64,000 nt of DNA from Nautilus pompilius (GCA_018389105.1 JACATO010000094.1:436001-500000); one strand, 5' to 3'; counted from the first letter of the stretch, positions 58,747-62,437 are shown. Numbers and translations are program-made. Notes: generated by a model not told the origin, from the sequence alone.

Positions 58747-60447
58747 CAATTTTTATAACCACCCCCTCTGTTTACTATTTTAAGCTTAAGAACCCAGAGA
58801 TAGAGGTGAATGTTTTGGGAGACTAAGAAGAACGAATGATGAGAGGAAATATGCTACTTACCAGGTCTTGTCCCCTCAGCAACAGTTATAAGGGAGGTTA
58901 GATTCTTCTCATTGCAGTCACTCCGACCTATAATAGAACAAAGCCGCGTAAACAGTTGTTTTTGTTTTAAAGTCAGCGAAAGTTTTATTGTCGGACGACG
59001 AGATCAGTGACAACGAAGAAGGATGCTGTTTAACGAATTTGGTAGCTTGATGCATAAGACCATTTCAACTCTTCGTGTTTGGTACCCTTCAGATCTCTGT
59101 TACTCGGCACAGGCTGAGGAGTCACGCGGCCCACGCCCCCCCTCGTTAATACAACATCGAAGCCACGTGTTTAGCGTCACGAGTCCGCCCACCGGAGGAG
59201 GCGCCACCGGTCAGACGGCACGAACGCTGCTGACCAGCTCTAGGCTCAGGGCGGTGTAAGGGAGGTAAGAAGGACGGGCGCCGTATCTAGGTGATGGTCA
59301 GGTGTATGCAGTTATCGGCATCACGTTTCCCACACCAAGATGGTGGTCTTTTGTACCGACTTCTCTCTGGCTCAGCTTCTCCTTCGGGAAAAAAAAGGGG
59401 AATGGAGTCCCGACAGTACATTCGCGTATGGAAAAAAAAAAAAAAAAAAAAAAATGGCCTCCAGGATCGAAAACGTTTTTTGGTTTTTCGATCAAAATAT
59501 TTTAAAATTATTTGTTCATGAACATTAACAGACATTTATCCTAAAATAATGATAGATGGACTAAGCCATAGAGATCGAAGGAGATATCGACGACGACGAC
59601 AAAAATATCTCTAGAAATAGCATGCGACAATCGATTACAACCAGTCCTCATTACCTTATTATTATTATTACTGTTATTATTACTATTATTAGTTTGTTGC
59701 TCCTCTGGCCAGTTGCTGTTTCAATAATCAAGATGTAAACAGCCAAAGGAGGAGTCAGATTTCAACTGCGTAATATATATATATATATATATATCAATCG
59801 ATTGATTACAACAATCAGTGACTGTTGCGCATGCGCTGTCATGTATTTGAACTCGCCTACGTCACGCCGGAAATACCATAGTTTTTAACCTGCTCTGAGC
59901 AATTCGAGGAAATGAAAACAGAAAACCGCCATCTTTGTCGATTCTTGGCAGACTTTACAGTCAAGCATATATATCTACGATTGTAAATTCTTCAACCGAA
60001 GTATCTTTGTTATAGGCATTTAAAAATTAATTACAAAAAAAAAACAAAAAACAAAACAGACTCATTGTAGATGTCTTATGAACACTGATATATTTAAATG
60101 TTCAAAATGCTAAGAAAAAGGCTTTGATATAACTAGGTCCCATAACGGTTTCACTGATGAAGCATGCATGGCTACAACCAGAGATTATCCTATGATAATA
60201 AAAAGTAAGTAAATACCCAGTAACATTCTGCGTATAGATCGTTGTTGTTTATTTACTTAAAGCCAATACGTTTAATTAACTCCACGGTGACACTGAAATA
60301 GTTAAACAGGAAAAGCGTCAAGTAAAAGAAAAAAACGGATTTTCTTCTTCAGTAAAGGAAAAGCGGACACTTACCGTTTGATGGAGTTGATAGGAAAACC
60401 CACTGTACGAAGACACAGAGTCCGAACCGCGTTAACAAGACGGACAT
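1209..60447 (-). CDS. Large multi-exon cadherin, N-terminal 1180 residues (27 exons, 3' end outside window)
   Basis: Joining 27 GT-AG exons gives a signal peptide (residues 1 to about 20, hydrophobic core LCVFVQWVFL) followed by cadherin repeats. EC boundaries fall near residues 28-115, 116-218, 219-324, 325-432, 433-534, 535-634, 635-734, 735-840, 841-955, 956-1058 and 1059-1159; a twelfth EC starts at 1160. Calcium motifs are visible: DxNDNxP linkers (DINDNCP, DVNDNSP, DVNDNAP, DVNDNPP, DENDNSP), LDRE (three times) and DxD (ATDKDE, ATDPDF, SAYDLD). Cadherins of this kind bridge cells through calcium-stiffened EC repeats. No transmembrane segment is reached, so the gene continues past position 1. 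Exon 6 carries one extra base that breaks the frame; without it the exons total 3540 nt. The start at 60447 is chosen because it immediately precedes the signal peptide; an in-frame ATG 39 codons upstream (60564) adds only non-hydrophobic sequence. FAT, Dachsous or CDH23-like membership is inference. Confidence 0.9.
1884..2062 (-). CDS. Cadherin exon 26 (EC10/EC11 linker)
   Basis: 179 nt. It encodes VNIVVLNINDNKPVF, then EC11 strands with SYKFNLAENRPPGSIFG and VEASDLDGDNLRYHI. It ends in phase 1. Confidence 0.88.
2680..2804 (-). CDS. Cadherin exon 25 (EC10)
   Basis: 125 nt. It encodes FYILPDGKIHLNGRIDYDKG and FDIRAVDGNNHN. Acceptor cttctag, donor AATTC|gtaagt. Confidence 0.84.
2805..5188. 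other. Cadherin intron 24, no recognised content
   Basis: AT-rich intron with short poly-A/T and TA runs. An 85-codon open frame at 4057-4314 (+) matches no family I know and has no supporting features. The slightly GC-richer stretch at 3900-5100 may be an old unclassified repeat. Confidence 0.4.
5189..5310 (-). CDS. Cadherin exon 24 (EC10)
   Basis: 122 nt. It encodes FYHQEIPENKRNGTLVMKVS and AVDKDTGTYSKFTYHIV, carrying the EC10 Glu and DxD calcium ligands. It ends in phase 0. Confidence 0.86.
5311..6514. other. Cadherin intron 23, nothing recognised
   Basis: AT-rich sequence with homopolymer runs; I see no gene, tRNA or clear mobile element. Confidence 0.4.
6515..6632 (-). CDS. Cadherin exon 23 (EC9/EC10 linker)
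   Basis: 118 nt. It encodes VRATNTVPVVDVGNAMNY, then VTVTVADVNDNPPEF, a canonical linker. Acceptor tttgcag, donor AAAG|gtaatt. Confidence 0.87.
6735..6925 (-). repeat. tRNA-derived SINE-like fragment
   Basis: Read on the minus strand, GGTCTGGTGGTTAGATAACT resembles the A-box region of the tRNA-type SINEs found elsewhere in this window, followed by the family-like CCTGGCCTGGTTTCTTTCCA. No good B box remains. Limits are approximate. Confidence 0.4.
7320..8623 (+). mobile_element. mariner (mar D34D) transposon, degraded
   Basis: Contains a mariner transposase pseudogene. At its 3' end the minus-strand sequence TACGAGGTCTGTCAAAAAAG is a typical mariner terminal inverted repeat, next to a TA. 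The matching 5' repeat is not recognisable; GA-rich simple sequence lies there instead (7320-7336 and 7374-7391). The left limit is therefore approximate. It lies in cadherin intron 22, antisense to the gene. Confidence 0.75.
7494..8611 (+). pseudogene. mariner transposase, frameshifted
   Basis: The frame opens at ATG 7494 (MTECVEQRSYIKFFQKLE), with the helix-turn-helix region (DRRLTVWEIGDEVGISKD), the WVPRLL-like block (FVPKLLSQEQ) and the first catalytic Asp (VITGDETWWYGYD). It then shifts frame shortly before LHHDNAPAH (second Asp). YSPDMAPSDFW holds the third Asp, 34 residues after the second, the D34D spacing of mariners. A TGA interrupts at 8411-8413, and the C-terminal FEQWKDRWAVC and GAYFEGD follow. 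One frameshift and one stop make it inactive. In a live element the protein would cut and paste the mariner at TA sites. Confidence 0.85.
9113..9284 (-). CDS. Cadherin exon 22 (EC9)
   Basis: 172 nt. It encodes VYAYDNDNNPRY and FYVEPSSGRIRVQRQSDFD, an EC core where SDFD stands at the LDRE position. It ends FNFT in phase 0. Confidence 0.86.
9285..10424. other. Part of cadherin intron 21, nothing recognised
   Basis: AT-rich to about 9780, then more even composition to 10380. No open frame or motif that I can assign. Confidence 0.4.
10689..11010 (+). repeat. GC-rich dispersed repeat, copy A
   Basis: About 320 bp closely related to 13472-13806 in the same orientation. Shared strings include CACTCCCAGTTG, TCACAGGCCTCTG, CCTGTCACTC and AAAGACTCAGACCA. 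CpG-rich compared with its surroundings. Confidence 0.75.
11042..11172 (+). pseudogene. Possible transposon exon encoding a zinc-finger N-terminus
   Basis: Open in one frame and ending at a good donor (AAG|gtaaga at 11172). It reads KYQPTWEKDFPWVRKCSTSQ and then TSAFCK, resembling the W-x(n)-W-x(n)-C start of the N-terminal zinc finger of hAT-type transposon proteins. No downstream partner exon was found. Assignment is inference from motif resemblance. Confidence 0.4.
11700..11990 (+). pseudogene. Tc1-like transposase fragment
   Basis: The open frame contains YGGSIMVWKKVSYNHCSN, the Tc1 GGSVMVWG block, followed by RYRDEILHYHVGFYMQ, the Tc1 'YxxxIL...V.P' region. The catalytic DNAPxH block downstream is not preserved. 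Only the middle of the transposase survives. Plus strand, antisense to the cadherin. Confidence 0.65.
12520..12608 (-). CDS. Cadherin exon 21 (EC8/EC9 linker)
   Basis: 89 nt. It encodes DINNNIPKF, a weakened linker (INNN for VNDN), then YRFNMEENTASGTVIG of EC9. It ends in phase 2. Confidence 0.83.
13042..13066 (+). repeat. (GGTT)n microsatellite at a SINE-like head
   Basis: Five to six GGTT units run directly into GTAGTCCAGTGGTTAGCC, which resembles a tRNA A-box region. Confidence 0.7.
13235..14137. mobile_element. Non-autonomous hAT element (903 bp)
   Basis: Terminal inverted repeats CAGTGGTTCCCAACC at the left and, read from the right end, TAATGGTTCCCAATC. They are flanked by 8-bp direct repeats CTCTACCT (13227-13234) and CTCTACCC (14138-14145), one mismatch, the hallmark of hAT insertion. 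No transposase frame inside; it carries copy B of the GC-rich repeat. Confidence 0.85.
13472..13806 (+). repeat. GC-rich dispersed repeat, copy B
   Basis: Diverged direct-orientation copy of 10689-11010, lying wholly within the non-autonomous hAT element. Confidence 0.75.
14340..14610 (+). repeat. Unclassified SINE-like repeat
   Basis: GTGGGTAGTATGGTAGTCCA near 14350 looks like a degraded tRNA-type head. The remainder, to the poly-A-like run at 14580, is unassigned. Confidence 0.25.
14615..15790. other. Part of cadherin intron 20, nothing recognised
   Basis: AT-rich sequence with a short CA run at 15584-15596 and a GTT run near 15750. No gene or element assigned. Confidence 0.4.
15803..15895. 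repeat. Near-perfect inverted repeat (36-bp arms, 21-nt loop)
   Basis: Arms 15803-15838 and 15860-15895 pair with a single mismatch; the left arm ends GACCGCTTCTGCTTG and the right arm begins CAAGCAGAAGCGGTC. RNA from either strand would fold into a 93-nt hairpin of pre-miRNA size. A foldback MITE remnant is equally possible. It lies inside cadherin intron 20. Confidence 0.9.
16029..16215 (-). repeat. tRNA-derived SINE
   Basis: On the minus strand TGGTAGTCTAGTGGGTAGCC gives a good pol III A box and GAGTTCAGATTCC a B-box-like block. The tail contains TTCTTCATTTT-CAAATGTGG on the plus strand, also found in the copy at 21.7 kb, so both belong to one family. Confidence 0.65.
16621..16848 (-). 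CDS. Cadherin exon 20 (EC8)
   Basis: 228 nt, phase 0 to phase 0. It begins AIDADEEIKNKK (DxD motif) and contains MFDMASNGSLTLKCGNP; this repeat has diverged and lacks LDRE. It ends SVFVVFK. Confidence 0.85.
16849..18702. other. Cadherin intron 19, nothing recognised
   Basis: AT-rich with a TA microsatellite near 18130-18146. The stretch at 17210-17960 is less AT-rich and may be an old repeat, but I cannot classify it. Confidence 0.4.
18703..18943 (-). CDS. Cadherin exon 19 (EC7/EC8)
   Basis: 241 nt. It encodes FQINSQTGIITTKAPLDREK, VIRANDTGIPSRNGAARV and the linker IQDVNDNAPQF, then strand A of EC8 (TILFSIPEG). The acceptor gctttag is preferred over the nearby ttttcag because only it restores the frame (DSSYFQ). 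Confidence 0.88.
19560..19890 (+). pseudogene. Tc1-like transposase N-terminal relic
   Basis: Broken frames carry Tc1 N-terminal features: an STVSxL-like start (CAACTGTATCAAACTACC), DINDRP-like sequence, and VSRQTISNQLQQARLHAR, which matches the second helix-turn-helix (VSxxTVxNRLxxxGLRAR). No catalytic part follows. Plus strand. Confidence 0.6.
20918..20970 (-). CDS. Cadherin exon 18 (53-nt microexon-like, EC7)
   Basis: A short exon of 53 nt encoding ATDKDEKSELKYSIIDS plus two bases, between ttgtag and CAG|gtacga. The phase and the DxD motif fit the neighbours exactly. Confidence 0.82.
21699..21832 (-). repeat. tRNA-derived SINE
   Basis: Minus strand: TGATCTAGTGGTTGGGC (A box) and AGTTCAATTCCC (B box), with the shared tail TTCTTCATTTT-AAAATGTGGGA. 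Same family as the 16-kb copy. Confidence 0.7.
21840..22440. other. Part of cadherin intron 17, nothing recognised
   Basis: Mixed-composition sequence. The part to 22270 may be repeat-derived, but no family was identified. Confidence 0.35.
22504..22632 (-). CDS. Cadherin exon 17 (EC6/EC7 linker)
   Basis: 129 nt, phase 0 to phase 0. It encodes VTVLDVNDNSPVF and the first EC7 strand (SYAFNVKENQTANIFVGNVT), with donor ACG|gtacag. Confidence 0.87.
23500..24830 (+). pseudogene. pogo/Tigger (jerky-like) transposase relic
   Basis: Broken plus-strand frames follow the jerky/Tigger order. ILLANANLSGSNKIQL and VGKSKNPQAPKN lie near 23960-24050 (the LLVCANxxGxHK and GKSKNPR blocks). YTAFENWF lies near 24120 (the SxLFxxWF block). 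LLFPPNVTALMQTMVKDVLE lies near 24265-24325 (FLPPNxTxLxQPMDQGV). TIKDALHRSNEVFK and EAYDVCECLVKDEYLSW follow. The motif catalytic region has lost its DQG. Many stops; inactive. A TA microsatellite sits inside at 24096-24108. Confidence 0.75.
24950..25990. other. Part of cadherin intron 16, nothing recognised
   Basis: AT-rich intron sequence; no open frame, SINE box or terminal repeat noted. Confidence 0.4.
25995..26082 (-). CDS. Cadherin exon 16 (EC6)
   Basis: 88 nt. It encodes CIILTKKLLDREKTASYLL, an intact LDRE strand, and ends VEVNDGNF in phase 0 with donor gtaagt. Confidence 0.84.
26100..28030. other. Part of cadherin intron 15, unassigned
   Basis: Contains two plus-strand open frames (26395-26658, 87 codons; 26817-27086, 89 codons) with no motifs I recognise. 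They may be remnants of a decayed element; I do not call them genes. Confidence 0.35.
28038..28336 (+). repeat. Tandem duplication, two copies of about 151 bp
   Basis: Copies 28038-28188 and 28189-28336 are almost identical, with a handful of substitutions and a different length of the TA run between them. Both contain TTCAGGTGAGTTATCACTTG, which resembles the antisense of cadherin linker exons. Confidence 0.9.
29005..29087 (-). CDS. Cadherin exon 15 (EC6)
   Basis: 83 nt. It begins ATDPDFEDHLTFSI, the DxD motif right after the splice junction, and ends SSNP plus two bases. It joins exon 16 in frame. Confidence 0.82.
30189..31345 (-). mobile_element. Tc1-like transposon, copy 1, inactive
   Basis: Minus-strand transposase remnants: WKEISHDKCTEIKV (N-terminus), a WKVLFTDE-like stretch, and SPGMNIIVAIWDYM with NTLDELSKVLQDIWNYQ at 30440-30330, matching the Tc1 SPDLNxIExxWxxL C-terminus. 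Stops and frameshifts throughout. The low end reads GAGTATTGGAAACAATTATG next to a TA and resembles the end of copy 2; the high end is diverged and approximate. Confidence 0.75.
31493..31622 (-). CDS. Cadherin exon 14 (EC5/EC6 linker, degenerate)
   Basis: 130 nt. It encodes ALVEVEIVVNYKNLSPPKF, in which the DxNDN calcium motif is lost, then EC6 strand A (VGVKISEAAPIGTIVAQLV). It ends in phase 0. Confidence 0.84.
31623..32315. other. Cadherin intron 13, nothing recognised
   Basis: AT-rich, no assignable element. Confidence 0.4.
32316..32500 (-). CDS. Cadherin exon 13 (EC5)
   Basis: 185 nt starting in phase 0. It encodes VSAYDLDHGKNGEF (DxD motif) and FSLDSLGNIHLQKCLKTHYQ, where the usual LDRE position has become LKTH. 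It ends EDKGIPS plus two bases. Confidence 0.86.
32501..34124. other. Cadherin intron 12, simple repeats only
   Basis: AT-rich. It holds an (ATC)n run at 33695-33712 and (CAC)n at 33791-33803; otherwise nothing recognised. Confidence 0.4.
34125..34283 (-). CDS. Cadherin exon 12 (EC4/EC5 linker)
   Basis: 159 nt, phase 0 to phase 0. It encodes VTIELLDVNDNSPTF, a canonical linker, then the first EC5 strand (RYIFTVDKSKCNGIVGK). The Glu normally found early in the repeat is missing here. Confidence 0.88.
35190..35385 (-). repeat. tRNA-derived SINE
   Basis: Minus strand: GATAATCTAATGGTCAATC (A-box-like) and AGTTTAATTCCTGCAGGGAA (B-box-like, then the family segment seen in other copies). Diverged; limits approximate. 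Confidence 0.55.
35775..35912 (-). CDS. Cadherin exon 11 (EC4)
   Basis: 138 nt, phase 0 to phase 0. It encodes EC4 core strands, including FKVDHLSGWITVEDSSLLDY and the LDYE motif. Confidence 0.85.
35913..37366. other. Cadherin intron 10, nothing assigned
   Basis: AT-rich apart from 36940-37150, which is less AT-rich and may be an old repeat. No gene seen. Confidence 0.35.
37367..37540 (-). CDS. Cadherin exon 10 (EC3/EC4 linker)
   Basis: 174 nt, phase 0 to phase 0, with a gtgagt donor. It encodes VSVKDKNDNHPKM (linker) and the start of EC4 through ILQVSATDNDT, the DxD motif. Confidence 0.87.
38170..42088 (+). mobile_element. hAT DNA transposon with intact ends (3919 bp)
   Basis: Terminal inverted repeat CAGAGGCATAGCAAGGG at both ends (17 bp, perfect), flanked by a perfect 8-bp target-site duplication GTGCTGCT at 38162-38169 and 42089-42096. 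This is a textbook hAT insertion, in cadherin intron 9 and antisense to the gene. The internal transposase is dead. Confidence 0.95.
39111..41623 (+). pseudogene. hAT transposase of the TTF/ZMYM1-like type, inactive
   Basis: Order of parts: an acidic N-terminal region (39111-39545), a TTF-type zinc-finger region (SWLVYSSLHKAAYCLCCLLF near 39579, then KWKK), HENSDIHRESFAAWKE, a DUF4371-like core with FDSTPDLVHREQLAQVIRFV (first catalytic Asp) and CSQCYDNAAVMSGHLSGVQ, a SETRWSAREAAV block, and the hAT dimerisation end SVASCERSFSKLELI. The first part shares one frame with stops at 39546 and 39576. A frameshift lies near 39700. The rest is one frame with stops at 39974, 40439, 40454, 40826, 40946, 40976, 41237 and 41366, ending at TAA 41621. 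Ten stops and one shift make it non-functional. Confidence 0.85.
42100..42750. other. Rest of cadherin intron 9, nothing recognised
   Basis: AT-rich sequence between the hAT element and cadherin exon 9. Confidence 0.4.
42751..42863 (-). CDS. Cadherin exon 9 (EC3)
   Basis: 113 nt. It encodes FKIDKSTGHLQLKKELDREL, the typical EC core with an intact LDRE, ending VLIK in phase 0. Confidence 0.86.
43458..43539 (-). CDS. Cadherin exon 8 (EC3)
   Basis: 82 nt. It encodes NISIHATDQDLGINQKVNYR, containing the EC3 DxD calcium motif. Acceptor atttcag, donor AATG|gtaagt, ending in phase 1. Confidence 0.84.
44098..44138 (+). repeat. (TG)n microsatellite beside a splice donor
   Basis: About 20 TG units ending 6 nt from the exon 7 donor; on the transcript strand it reads (CA)n starting about 8 nt into intron 7. 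Confidence 0.95.
44147..44263 (-). CDS. Cadherin exon 7 (EC2/EC3 linker)
   Basis: 117 nt, phase 0 to phase 0. It encodes DTGKPPC and VKDYDDLNPKF, a degenerate linker in place of DxNDNxP, then the first strand of EC3 (IYNVSIFEN). The donor GAAT|gtaagt is followed almost at once by a long CA repeat on the transcript strand. Confidence 0.86.
44264..45125. other. Part of cadherin intron 6, nothing recognised
   Basis: AT-rich, no assignable element before the MITE. Confidence 0.35.
45130..45684. mobile_element. Tigger/pogo-type MITE (555 bp)
   Basis: Left end CAGTTGTCCCCCC and right end GGGGGTCGACTG form pogo-type inverted repeats (CAGT...GACCCCC), flanked by TA at 45128-45129 and 45685-45686. 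No coding capacity. A run of 16 C lies in the left repeat. It lies in cadherin intron 6. Confidence 0.8.
45690..46212. other. Part of cadherin intron 6, nothing recognised
   Basis: AT-rich, no assignable element. Confidence 0.35.
46213..46318 (-). CDS. Cadherin exon 6 (EC2), contains a one-base frameshift
   Basis: 106 nt between tatgcag|AA and ACA|gtaagt. The first part reads APFKMEDSRVKLTKTLDYD in the incoming frame. The last part reads KGPKIYHVTITAT only in the +1 frame, and that frame joins exon 7 correctly. Removing one G near 46252 gives 105 nt and the sequence DYDKGPK, paralleling DYDKGPR in exon 25. As written, translation runs into a TGA at 44202-44204 in exon 7. Exons 5 and 7 are both phase 0 here, so skipping exon 6 would keep the frame. 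Confidence 0.78.
46319..47260. other. Part of cadherin intron 5, nothing recognised
   Basis: AT-rich. The segment 47080-47260 may belong to the adjacent SINE tail. Confidence 0.35.
47262..47380 (-). repeat. tRNA-derived SINE
   Basis: Minus strand: GGCACAGTGGTCAAATGGTG (A box) and GAGTTTGATTTCC (B box), then GGGCCTGGCTTGATTTGGCA, similar to the tail after the B box in the 16-kb copy. Confidence 0.6.
47817..47906 (-). CDS. Cadherin exon 5 (EC2)
   Basis: 90 nt, phase 0 to phase 0, acceptor attgcag and donor GCT|gtaagt. It encodes the EC2 segment with VTDADKSGNKV, the DxD calcium motif. Confidence 0.82.
48353..49624 (-). mobile_element. Tc1-like transposon, copy 2, inactive (1272 bp)
   Basis: Ends CAGTATTAAAAATAACTATG (left) and, from the right, CAGTGTTGGAAAAAATTGGG, with TA on both sides (48351-48352 and 49625-49626). 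The interior is collinear with the 30-31 kb copy, for example AGTATTTGGTATGTGA and TTTCTTCC-type blocks. The transposase on the minus strand has decayed beyond any long frame. Confidence 0.75.
49640..50540. other. Part of cadherin intron 4, nothing recognised
   Basis: AT-rich. A 120-codon minus-strand open frame at 49886-50248 shows no family motif and is probably chance. Confidence 0.35.
50545..52288 (+). mobile_element. Terminal-inverted-repeat element of uncertain superfamily (1744 bp)
   Basis: Both ends read CACTGGTCAACAA (13 bp, perfect inverted repeat), flanked by TAA at 50542-50544 and 52289-52291. A second inverted pair, ATGCTGATTTCAAA, lies near 50604-50617 and 52203-52216. Between them is a decayed transposase-like gene. 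Three-base TWA duplications are known from PIF/Harbinger elements, but the protein does not look like a standard Harbinger transposase, so I leave the class open. It lies in cadherin intron 4, antisense to the gene. Confidence 0.8.
50940..51981 (+). pseudogene. Transposase-like protein (GDLK / CFLCLWDSR / DEHGERFHQD family), internally deleted and frameshifted
   Basis: The N-terminal piece NPPDVFCYVCGQFIVKAQ is a CxxC finger, cut off by a stop after KKIYKL. The frame resumes at LLHNGNLKPSIPIAHS and continues through WKICGDLKVIGMLMGMQ, YCCFLCLWDSRATDRHY and PLLHIKLGLMKQF-like sequence (LPPLHIKLGLMKQF). A one-base shift near 51540 leads into KEGIFVGPQIREVLKD, CRMSLKVHFLDSHLDFF and SDEHGERFHQDISAMEKRYQ. 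The Asp of GDLK, the Asp of WDSR and the Glu of DEHGE could be a DDE-type triad; this is inference. I know the family as abundant uncharacterised proteins in invertebrate genomes. The deletion joins about 51080 to 51100. Confidence 0.7.
52459..52551 (-). CDS. Cadherin exon 4 (EC1/EC2 linker)
   Basis: 93 nt, phase 0 to phase 0. It encodes MILFVNDINDNCPIF, a classic EC1-EC2 calcium linker, then the first strand of EC2 (APYKVSLSE). Confidence 0.88.
52552..53150. other. Part of cadherin intron 3, nothing recognised
   Basis: AT-rich; no element assigned. Confidence 0.35.
53155..53270 (-). repeat. tRNA-derived SINE fragment
   Basis: Minus strand: GTGGGTTCGATTTTTTACC carries a good B box; the A box is weak. 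Short and diverged. Confidence 0.45.
53275..54440. other. Part of cadherin intron 3, nothing recognised
   Basis: AT-rich to about 54000, then GC-richer. A short CAC/ACC run lies at 54195-54210. No gene seen. Confidence 0.35.
54461..54580 (+). repeat. G-rich minisatellite-like tract
   Basis: Repeated GGGAGGTGGGGG and GGGCCGGGAGG units with many runs of three or more G on the plus strand (C-rich on the cadherin transcript). Open frames across it are Gly/Gly-Arg artefacts of composition, not genes. Confidence 0.85.
54600..56160. other. Part of cadherin intron 3, mixed composition, nothing recognised
   Basis: Relatively CpG-containing sequence with homopolymer runs (54860, 55060, 55655). Open frames here are low-complexity. 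No gene or element assigned. Confidence 0.35.
56164..56830 (+). pseudogene. Tc1-like transposon relic
   Basis: Starts at a TA followed by CAGTGTCTTGCCATATTAAC, an end-like sequence. Broken frames carry RHGGGSVMVLAAIWRGRK (the GGGSVMVWG block) and then a degraded PKHL-LIEHLWEHLENQ-like C-terminus near 56645-56700. The catalytic DNAPxH motif is not visible. Limits on the right are approximate. Confidence 0.65.
57102..57247 (-). CDS. Cadherin exon 3 (EC1)
   Basis: 146 nt between ttccag|GT and AAAAG|gtacct. It encodes most of EC1, including NWSWTISNQKPFNVM and the LDKETEEK strand that replaces the usual LDRE motif. It ends in phase 0. Confidence 0.82.
57248..58672. other. Part of cadherin intron 2, nothing assigned
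   Basis: Contains a short TA microsatellite at 57363-57379 and some more GC-rich sequence at 58120-58600. No gene motif. Confidence 0.35.
58673..58743 (+). repeat. (TAA)n microsatellite
   Basis: About 23 AAT/TAA units in cadherin intron 2, some 120 bp from the exon 2 donor. Confidence 0.95.
58862..58927 (-). CDS. Cadherin exon 2
   Basis: 66 nt between attatag|GT and CTG|gtaagt. It encodes SDCNEKNLTSLITVAEGTRP, the mature N-terminus and first strand of EC1. Phase 1 at both ends. Confidence 0.8.
58928..60374. other. Cadherin intron 1, simple repeats only
   Basis: Holds a poly-A run (59431-59453), (ATT)n near 59659-59690 and (AT)n at 59769-59794. Short open frames across 59290-59530 are low-complexity. 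No gene seen. GC-richer than the distal introns, as expected near a promoter. Confidence 0.4.
60375..60447 (-). CDS. Cadherin exon 1 (signal peptide)
   Basis: Encodes 24 residues plus one base: MSVLLTRF, then a hydrophobic run, ending STPSN. The donor is CG|gtaagt. The split Gly codon completes in exon 2. The base at -3 of the ATG is A, a favourable initiation context. Confidence 0.8.
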
Positions 60448-60577
60448 TGTGCTGGCTCGGCATTCGGGAGAGAGAAACACCTCTAACTGGCCGGCTATCT
60501 GGCTGGCAGGGAGTTTGGTCTGGTTTAGCAACACCCGCGAAATCTGGGTGAGATGGTATCTCACCCACGATCTCTCT

Positions 60578-60585
60578 CTTTTATC
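60578..60585 (-). promoter_or_regulatory. Possible TATA-like element upstream of cadherin exon 1
   Basis: On the minus strand GATAAAAG lies about 130 nt upstream of the chosen ATG. If used, transcription would start near 60550, downstream of the alternative ATG at 60564. This is a weak match and the call is tentative. Confidence 0.2.
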
Positions 60586-60899
60586 TTTGCTGTCAGAGTA
60601 GTTTCCTAGGTCAAGGGGTGGAGGGGCCGATGTTTGCGCGTAAATATCATAGATAAACTTCTACAGCGAGACGGAAGAGAAGAGAAGACAACATAAACAG
60701 GTGATTTATCTTTTTTTCGCTTGTCACCTGGTTCACAACCAACATATACACGGAACGGCTTTCTTCGTTGTTCCGGAACCCCTATATCACCGGTGTCGTG
60801 TCGCGCCTCGTTCGCTCGTACACCTGAAGCAGAGCGGGGAGAAGTCTAAAATGCCGTTTGAAGTTGATCCCTTTCCCATCTCCTTGACGCTACAGGCGA

Positions 60900-61125
60900 C
60901 AAAAGCAGCTGGAGACAGCACGCTGGCATGTTTGTAGAAACCCAGCGGGTTCGATACCTAGCCTCCCCTCATCCATGAGGATAGGTCGTCGTGTGGTGAG
61001 CCCCGAGAAGAGTGGTGGTAGACAACTTTCCCAGAAAAGCTCACCGGGCAGACTAGGTGGATCGTGTCGTCGTCTTACACCTGTTTGGCCTAGCCGCGTT
61101 GTGTAAACAGGACAGGTGGAACACA
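60900..61125 (+). repeat. Possible tRNA-derived repeat
   Basis: CAGCGGGTTCGATACC at 60943-60958 is a good B-box match, but no convincing A box precedes it. Could be chance. Confidence 0.3.
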
Positions 61126-61129
61126 AACG

Positions 61130-62100
61130 TTAATAATTCCTGTGATAACAACAAGCCCGAGTCTAGGCGTGTTAATCCATTACCCCGACAAGCAACAAGC
61201 TCTATTCTGTTGCTGGAACGAAATTATCGTCCCTAAATATGCTCGCTCGCAGGTGCTACTTCATGGCGTCTCTAGTACATGCAGTATTGAATTTTGATGT
61301 GATGCTCGTTCCACATCGTTACCGTTGTCATGGCACCGTGGTGACCATGTTAGCTTTAACTCAGATCCCGACACGGGGACAGACAATCGGCTCACCTTGG
61401 TCAGTCTTTTAGTCCCGCGGCTCATTAACTGCTTTGGTAACAAAAGGGAAAGTTGTAACCGGTTGACACAAACAAATCAATGCTTATGGAGCCCCTAGGT
61501 TTTTTTTTTTTTTTTTTTAATTTAACGTTTTCCTATATACGCTCGGATGTCCGTGAGAGTGGTGCGGGCTGGTCGTCGTCGTCACGGTCACGGTAGCTAA
61601 ATCAATATCTGCATCTTCATCTCGCCTACGTTCTGCCGGTCCCGGCTGCGGCCGTAAATAATCGTTTATCCAGCCACTTTGGAGATTCGCAAGTTTGGGA
61701 TCTTACTCTTTGGTCTGCATTCCGAACTCGAGATCCAGCTTCTTCTCGGGCCGTTTGTCCTGCCAGGTAAACCTGGTGAATAGGGGGGGGATCTGGAACG
61801 CGGCGAGCGTTTAGCATACTCTCGTTGGTGGGCTTAGGTACGAGAAGTGCCCTTCGCTGTTGTCGCGGAAGTCGTCTACCCGCCCTGGTGTTTGGAATGT
61901 TTTTGTGTTTTTTTTTTTTAAATCCTTCTATTCAGGTGTTGGGCTGTTTCAAAAACGCGCAACTTCTTTGTTTCTCTCTATTTTCTTTTTCCAACTTAGT
62001 TTTGTGAATAACAGGCTAAAGAAAACTAAAAGTTGTCAGGATGAAGGAGATCCCCCGCAACCTTAGGGAGAAATCGTTATTTTAAATAAAAAACCAAATC
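61130..62100. other. 5' flank of the cadherin, nothing recognised
   Basis: GC-richer, CpG-containing sequence with a long T run at 61500-61518. No open frame with family motifs. Confidence 0.35.
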
Positions 62101-62120
62101 GATTGGGCGTGCGTTCTGCT

Positions 62121-62121
62121 G

Positions 62122-62187
<66 letters not shown>
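62121..62187 (+). repeat. (AAT)n microsatellite
   Basis: Two blocks of AAT/TAA units interrupted by TTAAT. A related (TTA)n run lies at 62402-62438. Confidence 0.95.
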
Positions 62188-62192
<5 letters not shown>

Positions 62193-62401
62193 CTTATAAT
62201 GATGCTCGATAGACCTATTTTGCCATCTACATTATTTTTTAATTCTAGAATTACAACTTGTAACAAATTTAAGATCAGAAAAGAAAAATACAATTCATAA
62301 ATTTTAAAATATTAAGTTATATTTTAAAAAATCTTGATTTAAAACGTTCACAGCTGTCATATCAGTGTCAGGCACGTGATCCGATAGGCCGAACGAATAC
62401 G

Positions 62402-62437
<36 letters not shown>

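Noticed and set aside
60349..60564. Start of the cadherin at the upstream in-frame ATG (60564)
   Set aside because: The 39 added residues are hydrophilic and would bury the signal peptide; the ATG at 60447 has a good context and directly precedes the hydrophobic core.
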